From assembly GCA_030612305.1 (NCBI GenBank), contig JAUWOG010000001.1, positions 1 to 28,645 on the forward strand: 28,645 bases of DNA, given 5' to 3'. Of the stretch, positions 21,755-28,645 are shown piece by piece. A model generated the notes under the pieces. The model was not told the DNA's origin, made no database searches, and saw only the letters and a program-made list of their open reading frames with translations. Each line of letters opens with the position of its first letter. Position 1 is the stretch's first letter. Both the position numbers and the translations under genes were made by a program. This stretch comes from Armatimonadota bacterium (lineage in GTDB: Bacteria > Armatimonadota > Zipacnadia > Zipacnadales > UBA11051).

Positions 21755-23121
21755 GCGAGGCCATGAGCGAAAACGAAATCGCTCGGCTGGTCGGCGACAT
21801 TGACACCATCCGGCGCATCGGACGCGTGAGCCAGACGATCGGCCTCGTCATCGAGTCCGACGGCCCGCCGGCGCGTATCGGCGAGCTGTGCCGCATCTTC
21901 CCCTCACCCGCCGCCACACAGAGAGCGCCGGATACCGAAGGCCGTGCGGCGACGCCGATCCTCGCCGAAGTCGTCGGCTTTCGCCATGACAAGCTGCTCA
22001 TGATGCCGTTCGGCGACACCGAGCAGATCTGCGTCAACAGTGAGGTCGTGCCCACGGGCAAGCCGATGCGCCTGGAGGTCAGCGAGGCGATGCTCGGACG
22101 AGTGCTCGACGGCCTCGGCCGCCCCATAGACGGTATGCCCCTGCCCGCCGGCGGTGAGTCGTATCCCATCACCGCACCGCCGCCGCCACCGATGACCCGC
22201 CGCGCCATCAGCGAGCCGCTGCCGCTCGGCATCCGCGCCATTGATGCGCTCATCACCTGCGGCAAGGGGCAGCGCCTCGGCATCTTCTCCGGCTCCGGCA
22301 TCGGCAAGTCAACGCTCCTGGGCATGATCGCGCGCAACACCGGACGGACCGCCTCCGCCGCCGATGTCAATGTCATCGCACTCATCGGCGAGCGCGGCCG
22401 CGAGCTCCGCGAGTTCATTGACCACTCGCTGGGACCCGAAGGTCTGCGCCGCTCGGTGGTTGTCGTCGCAACCGGGGACAGACCGCCTCTGGTACGCCTG
22501 CGCGGCGCCTATGTCGCCACTGCCATCGCCGAGTACTTCCGCGCCCGGGGGGCCGATGTCCTGCTGATGATGGACTCGGTGACGCGCTTCGCATGGGCGC
22601 AGCGGGAAGTCGGCCTCGCTGTCGGCGAGCCACCGACGCGTGGCGGCTACACGCCCTCGGTCTTCGCCAAGCTGCCGCAACTCCTGGAGCGCTCCGGCAT
22701 GGGCGAGACCGGCTCCATCACCGGCCTCTACACGGTGCTGGTGGACGGCGACGACCTCAACGAACCCGTTGCTGATGCGGTCCGCAGCACTCTCGACGGC
22801 CATGTGGTACTCTCACGCGACCTGGCGACCCGCAATCACTACCCGCCGATTGACGTGCTGGAGAGCGTGAGCCGCCTGACGCCGCGCATCTGCACTCCGG
22901 AGCAGCTTGAGGCTGCCGGCGCGGTCCGCAAGCTCATCGCCGACTACGACGAGGCGGAGGACCTCATCAACCTGGGCGCTTACGAGCATGGCTCGAACCC
23001 CGACGTGGACGCCGCAATTCGCCTCCGCCAGCCGCTCCTGGACTTCCTCCAGCAGTCCTCCGCCGACACCGCCGACTACGCCGCGACCCTCACCCGCCTG
23101 CAGCAGATCCTCGCCGCGTAG
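21751..23121 (+). CDS. fliI: Flagellum-specific ATPase FliI
   Basis: A 456-aa F1-beta-like export ATPase. Walker A is GSGIGKST (in GIFSGSGIGKSTLLGMI), Walker B is VLLMMDSVTRFAWAQREVGL, and the FliI/YscN signature GEPPTRGGYTPSVFAKLPQLLERSG follows. DGDDLNEPVADAVRSTLDGHVVLSR is also typical. FliI energises the type III export of rod, hook and filament proteins with FliH and FliJ. The start is GTG at 21751, overlapping the fliH stop (GTGA); ATG at 21763 is an alternative. Codon use is G+C-rich like the rest of the operon. Unusually, no fliJ follows; the next gene is unrelated and has its own promoter. Confidence 0.95.
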   Translation: MSEAMSENEIARLVGDIDTIRRIGRVSQTIGLVIESDGPPARIGELCRIFPSPAATQRAPDTEGRAATPILAEVVGFRHDKLLMMPFGDTEQICVNSEVVPTGKPMRLEVSEAMLGRVLDGLGRPIDGMPLPAGGESYPITAPPPPPMTRRAISEPLPLGIRAIDALITCGKGQRLGIFSGSGIGKSTLLGMIARNTGRTASAADVNVIALIGERGRELREFIDHSLGPEGLRRSVVVVATGDRPPLVRLRGAYVATAIAEYFRARGADVLLMMDSVTRFAWAQREVGLAVGEPPTRGGYTPSVFAKLPQLLERSGMGETGSITGLYTVLVDGDDLNEPVADAVRSTLDGHVVLSRDLATRNHYPPIDVLESVSRLTPRICTPEQLEAAGAVRKLIADYDEAEDLINLGAYEHGSNPDVDAAIRLRQPLLDFLQQSSADTADYAATLTRLQQILAA

Positions 23122-23198
23122 CTCGCCGCTCTCGTCCCCGGGAAGCCATCCTCCTGCGCGCGGCCGCAAACCGTCCGCCACCCGAGTCTCTCTCGCCG

Positions 23199-23228
23199 TT
23201 GGCTTTGGGTCGTCCCTCTTGCTATACT
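23199..23228 (+). promoter_or_regulatory. Candidate promoter for the giant helical-repeat gene
   Basis: TTGGCT (23199-23204) and TATACT (23223-23228, 5 of 6) are separated by 18 bases in the 204-bp gap after fliI. A second possible -10 pair TACAAT (23266-23271) and GATAAT (23272-23277) lies further down, with only a weak TTTCAG (23243-23248) 17 bases before TACAAT. The A/T-richer stretch indicates that the gene is not read with the flagellar operon. Confidence 0.4.
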
Positions 23229-23325
23229 GAGTCGGAAAGGGCTTTCAGGCATGACGCAGAAATGATACAATGATAATCCACTTCATGTATCGCTCTTCAG
23301 TTTGCTCTATCGAGGGGAGGGTGAA

Positions 23326-26300
23326 ATGGCTCCGCCCGACAATCCAAGTGAACTACAAGCCCCGCTAGATCTCGCCAGCGACAGGTTCAGACTTGCGCCG
23401 AGGCAACAGCGATTGTATGAGATGCTGGCAGATAAAGATTCTCGCCTGGCGAACCATTACTTCGGTGCCGCCATGGTACTAAAGGACAGATCAAATCCCG
23501 CTGGGCCATATATGGCTGCATACATCGGCCGCGACATACTCGGCCAACTTGGTCGCTACCTGCGGCTCGAGGTTCCAGGAGCAAGCGGCCCAACGCATAT
23601 TCGCCTCTCGCACAAGGGGTTCCCGGATCACTCCGCGGCACCAAGTTGGTACCGCATGCGTGATATGGTATTGAACTTAGCGCCCGCCACCACGGATATC
23701 CAGCAATTGTTGAAGACGTTGGAGAACACCCTCTACGTTGAGAGCGAAGCCCGCGCGAAGAAAAAAGACCAAGTTGCTGTCGTCTTGGGCAGTTCGCCTG
23801 ACGATCCCGCTGCAAAACAGTGGGTCGAGATCGGGAATGAGTTGTCATCGATCGCGCATCTGCGCGATCCCGACCAGGACTGGCCGACGATCGGCGAAGC
23901 GCGCTTGTCGTTCTCAAGGATGGAGGATGCCCTGATAGCGCGACTCGCGCCGTACTACGAGGGTATCGCTGCCATCGACAGGCTCCTTGAGGTACACAAG
24001 CCGACGGCAGAACACATCCAAGACCTCACGCTCGCAGCCGCAACGCGAGATGACAGAGAGTACTTCTTCAACAAGCTCGGCAACCCGGATTGGCTGCCAC
24101 TCTTGCATGAGGAGCGGTTCTTCGGGCACCCACCCCCAGCTATCCACAACGAGGAAGACAATACTATTGCATACGATATCTGGCCCGAGAGCCAATGTCT
24201 CGCGCGTCTCGCCGGGGATGCACCTGATATTGTCTTCCCCATCATCAAAGTTCTAATCGAGGAGAAAGCCATAGACAACGGACGCATATTGGGTGATTTC
24301 ATAGATGCGGCTGTGGCAATGCCTCCACAGTACGCTGCACAGATCGCGGCGCACGTTCCCAACTGGCTCAAGGACCCCCAGCCTTTCTTCTTCGGCCGCA
24401 AACTCGGGGGCCTGATCAGTAAGCTGGCAAATGAAGGCGAACCGCAGGCCGCGTTAGACTTGGCTGAGATTGTACTGCAACTGCACGGACCCCAACCGAC
24501 GACGCCAGCAACCACCCAACAAGCCCATGATAGGCCTGCTCCTGTGGGCCGAATCGACCCACATGCCTATGAGGCCCTCCTCGATGACCACTATCCGGAT
24601 GTTGTAGATGCCTGCGGGATGTCAGCGCTGGAAGTGCTATGCAGTCACCTTGAGCAGGCATTGAAGATAGAGGGGCGCGACCAAGATCCCCCCAACGACT
24701 TGTCCTACATCTGGCGGCCTGCCATCGAGGAGCATCCACAGAACCTTAAGCATTCCATCAAGGATCATCTCGTTGATGCGGTGCGGGATGCAGCTAAGCA
24801 GATCATTCGGGTAAAGCCTGCGCAGGCCGCCGCCGTACTGGACTATTTGCACGATGGGCCTTTCAATATCTTCCGTCGAATAGAGCTTCATATCCTGGCT
24901 GAGAGCCCGGACACAGATCCAGACCGCGCGGCCCAAAGGCTTTGTGACCGCTCCCTCTTCGATAATAAGCAGGTACGCCACGAATACTACATGCTCTCCC
25001 AGGCGTTCTTCGGCACACTAAGCGAGGACGACAAGCAGACCATACTCGTATGGATTGCTGCCGGGGACCCGGATAGCGAGTGGAGCAAGGAGTGGTATAA
25101 AGAGGGAACCGGAGAGGTTCCCAGCGAGGAGTTGGTTGAGCAATGGCAAGCCGACTGGAGGCTCGCACGACTACACCCCATGCGCGAGTTACTATCTTCA
25201 GATTGGCACCAGCGCTACGACCAATGGGTAGCTGAATACGGAGACCCGGACCATCCCGAGCTCCTACACTATAGGATCACATTTCGCGGCCCTACTAGCC
25301 CTAAGAACAAGGTCGAGCTACTGGCGATGACGCCGGATGAGGTTATTGCCTTCCTTGCCAGCTACACCCTCGATTCTGATGAGCACATGGGACCTTCGCC
25401 AGAGGGACTGGGCCGCGAATTGGCGGCGGCTGTGAAGGATGACCCCGCCAGCTTTGCAGAACATGCCCTGGGTTTCCGTGACCTCAACCCCACCTATGTA
25501 AGGTCCCTCCTCAGCGGCCTCCAGGATGCGTGTAAGGAAGAGAAAGCTTTCTCCTGGGAGCCCGTGCTTGAGCTCTGTCACGATGTAGCCGCAATACCCT
25601 CGCCTGAGAAAGAGGCCGACGGCCACCCTGATGAGGATCCCGATTGGACATGGTGTCAGGGCCAGATCCCTACCCTCCTGCAAGCAGGCTTCAACCAGGG
25701 AGACAGCGAGATACCCTTTGAGTATCGGGAGCAGGTTTGGGAGTGCCTGGAGCCGTTGACCCGGCACATAGAGCCGACCCCTGAATACGAAGCCCGCTAT
25801 GGCGACGATAACATGGATCCGCCAGCCCTCGCTATCAACACTGTGAGGGGCAAGACGCTGCAGGCCGTGCTCTGGTACGGCGTATGGTGTGCCCGTTATC
25901 TAGACCCAGACCATGAACGGCGGCTGGCGTCTGCCCTGCTTCAGGAGGAACTCCCTGAGGTGCGCGAGGTCCTCAACGAGCACCTGGAGTTCGCGACAGA
26001 ACCATCGCTCGCAGTGCATTCGCTCTATGGCATGCACTTCCGACTGCTGCTGTGGCTGGACCGTCGCTGGACTGAAGAGAATATGGACCAAATATTCCCC
26101 AAGAGTCCCGAGCGCTCAGACAAGCGACAAGCCGCGTGGGAAGCGTATATTAGCTTCAACCGCGTCTATTCCGATATCGCAATAATGCTCCATGACGAAT
26201 ACCAATTCGCATTGGGCGTAGCCGAGCAGCGTGTTGTCCAAGGATTAGATCCCTCTGACGCAGACAACAAGCTCGTTGAGCGCATAATGGTGCTTTACTT

Positions 26301-26901
26301 AGTCGGACAGCAAGAGATCAACGGCGAGCTCGTGTCGCGCGTTTTCCAGAATCTGTCCGAGAAACTGCGTGCCCACGCCGTGCAGCTTGTTGGCAGGTTC
26401 TTTGGCGACGTCGGCTCCACCATTCCCAAGGATCAGGAGTATCAGTTGGAGCGCGTGCTCGCGCTATGGGAATGGCGACTAGAGCAACTAGGTGACAGAC
26501 AGGAGGACCCCAACGCCCAGGAGGAATTGGAGGCGTTCGGCTGGGTGTTCACGATACATGTACTGGCCCCGAAGCGTTCATTGGACTTGATGCTGCGCAC
26601 ATTGACGATGACTTCTGGCAAGACGGAATGGGATAATGGCGTGGTAGAGAGACTTGTCCATATGGCAGACAAGTACCCTCTGTCAGCAGTCAAGATTCTC
26701 TACATGATGGTGGCGCGGGACGTAGACGGGTCGGATCTCTGGGCTGCTTACTTCGACGGCCGCCCCTTACTGGAAGCGGCCTTGAAATCCGGAAATGATG
26801 AAGCCAAAGAAGTAGCATGTCGGTGCATCAACGAGCTTGGCAAGAAGGGCATTCACGAATTCCGTGGCCTGTACGAGTTCTACTGCAAGGCAGAGGCATA
26901 G
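23326..26901 (+). CDS. Giant all-helical repeat protein of unknown function
   Basis: A 1191-aa cytoplasmic protein with no TM segment or signal peptide. An N-terminal all-alpha domain (about 20-240) includes ANHYFGAAMVLKDRSNPAG, YMAAYIGRDILGQLGRYL and SSIAHLRDPDQDW. A landmark block follows: EYFFNKLGNPDWLPLL (245-260), FFGHPP (265-270), WPESQCLARLA (286-296). From there to the end it is a long series of helix pairs resembling HEAT/ARM-like repeats with no visible ATPase, nuclease or protease motif. I have seen the N-terminal layout in uncharacterised large bacterial proteins, sometimes fused to NTPases, but cannot name the family. The start ATG at 23326 has GGGGAGGGTG just upstream. It has lower G+C than the flagellar genes, suggesting transfer. 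A sensor or scaffold role is possible; this is inference. Confidence 0.8.
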   Translation: MAPPDNPSELQAPLDLASDRFRLAPRQQRLYEMLADKDSRLANHYFGAAMVLKDRSNPAGPYMAAYIGRDILGQLGRYLRLEVPGASGPTHIRLSHKGFPDHSAAPSWYRMRDMVLNLAPATTDIQQLLKTLENTLYVESEARAKKKDQVAVVLGSSPDDPAAKQWVEIGNELSSIAHLRDPDQDWPTIGEARLSFSRMEDALIARLAPYYEGIAAIDRLLEVHKPTAEHIQDLTLAAATRDDREYFFNKLGNPDWLPLLHEERFFGHPPPAIHNEEDNTIAYDIWPESQCLARLAGDAPDIVFPIIKVLIEEKAIDNGRILGDFIDAAVAMPPQYAAQIAAHVPNWLKDPQPFFFGRKLGGLISKLANEGEPQAALDLAEIVLQLHGPQPTTPATTQQAHDRPAPVGRIDPHAYEALLDDHYPDVVDACGMSALEVLCSHLEQALKIEGRDQDPPNDLSYIWRPAIEEHPQNLKHSIKDHLVDAVRDAAKQIIRVKPAQAAAVLDYLHDGPFNIFRRIELHILAESPDTDPDRAAQRLCDRSLFDNKQVRHEYYMLSQAFFGTLSEDDKQTILVWIAAGDPDSEWSKEWYKEGTGEVPSEELVEQWQADWRLARLHPMRELLSSDWHQRYDQWVAEYGDPDHPELLHYRITFRGPTSPKNKVELLAMTPDEVIAFLASYTLDSDEHMGPSPEGLGRELAAAVKDDPASFAEHALGFRDLNPTYVRSLLSGLQDACKEEKAFSWEPVLELCHDVAAIPSPEKEADGHPDEDPDWTWCQGQIPTLLQAGFNQGDSEIPFEYREQVWECLEPLTRHIEPTPEYEARYGDDNMDPPALAINTVRGKTLQAVLWYGVWCARYLDPDHERRLASALLQEELPEVREVLNEHLEFATEPSLAVHSLYGMHFRLLLWLDRRWTEENMDQIFPKSPERSDKRQAAWEAYISFNRVYSDIAIMLHDEYQFALGVAEQRVVQGLDPSDADNKLVERIMVLYLVGQQEINGELVSRVFQNLSEKLRAHAVQLVGRFFGDVGSTIPKDQEYQLERVLALWEWRLEQLGDRQEDPNAQEELEAFGWVFTIHVLAPKRSLDLMLRTLTMTSGKTEWDNGVVERLVHMADKYPLSAVKILYMMVARDVDGSDLWAAYFDGRPLLEAALKSGNDEAKEVACRCINELGKKGIHEFRGLYEFYCKAEA

Positions 26902-26944
26902 CCACAGCCTCCGCCATGTTCCACACTAGGGGAGGCGACCGTTC

Positions 26945-28645
26945 ATGCGCATCATCGCCGTTGGTTTGGTACTTGTGGGGTTATCTCTGCTGAGGGCCCA
27001 TGCTGATGGGCAGTACCAGTTCGAGAAGCTCGGCATTCCGTGTACGATCAAGGAACTCTCCTTCCGGCTTGTCACCCAGGACCCCGACGGCTACTACATC
27101 GCCTGGACGCGATACGAGGGGCCGCTGAGGCGCGCGCTGCTCGGCGTCCGCATTGATACCGGCGAGATGATATGGGTGGATGTAGGCAAGTACGGCTTCA
27201 CTCACTTAGTGCCGGTCGTCGGCCGCGATGGCAATATCTACATCTACGCCGGCAACCCCGCTCATTTCCTCAAGTACGACATTACCACGCGCGAGCTTGT
27301 GGACCTCGGCTGCCCGGCGAAGCCCGCCCACTATTTTGGCGGCGGCGCGCTGGGCCCTGACGGCAAGTTCTACATGGGCAGCTACCCAGCGACCCACCTG
27401 GTACGCTGCGACACCAATACCGGGGAGATCGAGAGCCTTGGCCGCATCGCGGAGGACCCGCTGGAGTGCTACATCTGGCCCAGCCTCGTCATCAGCGACG
27501 ACGGCGTCGTCTATTGCCCGGTCGGGCACCATCACGCGGAGCTATGGGCCTACGATACGAAGACTGACACCAAGCAGCAGATTCTGCCCGAGGCGTTGAC
27601 CGAGGCGCAGGGCTGCCCTACTGTCTGGCTCGGCAAAGACGGCCAGGTCTATGGCAAGGCTGGAAGCACCAGCTTCCTCTGCCGGCCCGACCGCATCGTC
27701 ACTGACGCCGAAATCCTCGGCATATCCTACCATCGGAGGCTGCCGATGACGGCCGGCGACAAGCAAGTCGGCGCCATCAACGCTGAGGGCAAGCTGGCCC
27801 TCACCGATGTCAAGACCGGCGAAGAGACGTTCCTGCAGACTGATTACGAGGGCAAGCCGTTGAAGATATACTGTGCCGGTCCGGAGCGTGATGGGAAGAT
27901 CTGGGGCGGGACGCTTTTCCCTTCCATGAGCTTCTCCTACGATATAGCCGCCGGCGAGTTGACCGACTACGGGCGCATTGCTACCGGCGCGTGCCAGGTC
28001 TATGACATCATCAACCTGCCCCAGGGGCTGCTCATGGGCAGTTACACCGGCGCGTATATGGACCTGTGGGACCCCGAAAAGCCGCTGGAAAAGGGCGTCA
28101 ATCCCTACCGCTTTCAGCGCAATCCGACCCAGGAGCGCCCCGTGCAGTGGGCGGCGGGGCCAGATGGCTGCGCTTACACGGGCACCGTCCCCATCAAGGG
28201 CCGCCTTGGCGGGGCGCTGGCGAAGGTCAATCCGCAGGATAAGTCCGTCACGTGGTTTGTCAACATCGTGGAGAGCCAGAGCATTATGTACTGCGCGCCG
28301 GTGGCGGCGACCGGGGAGCTGATTTGCGGGAGCTCGATCCAGGGCGGCTCGAGTGCAAAGCCCACGGAGAAGGAGGCATACGTTTTCCTGTGGGATTGTG
28401 CGGAAGAAGAAATCACGCATCTGGCGCAACCCGTGGCCGGGACGAGGGGTTACGGCCGGCTGGTGAGCGCCAGAAACGGTATCGTCTATGGCCTGGCAGG
28501 GGCGCAGTACTACGCCTTCGATCCGGTGAAGCGTGAAACTATCTTCGTCGGCGATCTGCCTGTCAAGGGGACATATTTCCCGAGCTTGAGCGATGAGCCG
28601 GTGGGGGAGAAGGGCCTCATCTATGGCCTCGGCGAGGATGCGGTA
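26945..28645 (+). CDS. Secreted beta-propeller protein (partial, open to right edge)
   Basis: The frame is open for 567 codons from the ATG at 26945 to the last base, with no stop, so the C-terminus is outside the window. GGGGAGG lies a few bases before the start. Residues 1-20 (MRIIAVGLVLVGLSLLRAHA) are a signal peptide. The rest is a series of propeller-blade motifs of about 45-60 residues with repeated DG-x-(I/V/F)-Y and YD..TG elements: GRDGNIYIYAGNPAHFLKYD, GPDGKFYMGSYPATHLVRCD, SDDGVVYCPVGHHHAELWAYD, GKDGQVYGKAG, and ARNGIVYGLAGAQYYAFD. This is the PQQ/NHL/YVTN-like propeller fold. No catalytic residues are assignable; such exported propellers commonly bind or process polymers or serve as scaffolds. 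Its relation to the left-hand heparinase-like protein is only thematic. Confidence 0.75.
   Translation, partial: MRIIAVGLVLVGLSLLRAHADGQYQFEKLGIPCTIKELSFRLVTQDPDGYYIAWTRYEGPLRRALLGVRIDTGEMIWVDVGKYGFTHLVPVVGRDGNIYIYAGNPAHFLKYDITTRELVDLGCPAKPAHYFGGGALGPDGKFYMGSYPATHLVRCDTNTGEIESLGRIAEDPLECYIWPSLVISDDGVVYCPVGHHHAELWAYDTKTDTKQQILPEALTEAQGCPTVWLGKDGQVYGKAGSTSFLCRPDRIVTDAEILGISYHRRLPMTAGDKQVGAINAEGKLALTDVKTGEETFLQTDYEGKPLKIYCAGPERDGKIWGGTLFPSMSFSYDIAAGELTDYGRIATGACQVYDIINLPQGLLMGSYTGAYMDLWDPEKPLEKGVNPYRFQRNPTQERPVQWAAGPDGCAYTGTVPIKGRLGGALAKVNPQDKSVTWFVNIVESQSIMYCAPVAATGELICGSSIQGGSSAKPTEKEAYVFLWDCAEEEITHLAQPVAGTRGYGRLVSARNGIVYGLAGAQYYAFDPVKRETIFVGDLPVKGTYFPSLSDEPVGEKGLIYGLGEDAV

Overview
The window comes from a G+C-rich, flagellated, environmental bacterium. 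It combines a dispersed flagellar gene set under sigma-54 control, secreted polysaccharide-type proteins (heparinase II/III-like enzyme, amidohydrolase, beta-propeller) and intergenic palindromes. This mix is reminiscent of Armatimonadota/Planctomycetota-type lineages, but the taxonomic guess is weak. No rRNA, tRNA, CRISPR array or transposase was seen.

Left part (1-4.4 kb): the 5' end of fliJ runs off the left edge on the minus strand behind a consensus sigma-54 promoter. A secreted heparinase II/III-like protein follows, then a 364-bp gene-free stretch of AAAGGC-type repeats and three hairpins, then an amidohydrolase.

Accessory part (4.5-12.6 kb): a co-directional minus-strand run. It holds a TIR (DUF1863/ThsB-like) gene preceded by a small multi-TM protein gene, an orphan beta-class DNA methyltransferase, a SIMPL-domain protein, an HTH antitoxin with a MazF/PemK toxin, a plasmid-type replication initiator (RPA family), a ~1.2-kb iteron-bearing origin-like region, and a ParA/ribbon-helix-helix partition pair with centromere-like repeats upstream. 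It reads as a plasmid-derived replication and maintenance cassette joined to a small defence cluster.

Motility part (12.6-23.1 kb): cheY, cheX, fliG and fliM on the minus strand, and, divergently, rpoN followed by flgB, flgC, fliE, fliF, a small membrane protein, fliH and fliI. Exact TGGCAC-N5-TTGCW sigma-54 boxes lie before fliJ, cheX-fliG-fliM and flgB, so rpoN in this window very probably drives these operons. A fourth exact box lies upstream of the replication initiator. fliG and fliJ are not in their usual places after fliF and fliI.

Right part (23.1 kb to end): a 1191-aa alpha-helical repeat protein of unknown function with its own sigma-70-like promoter, then a secreted beta-propeller protein whose reading frame is open to the right edge.

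The main candidates for something undescribed are the TIR plus small-membrane-protein pair, the sigma-54 box before a plasmid-type rep gene, the helically phased iteron region, and the lone giant solenoid protein.
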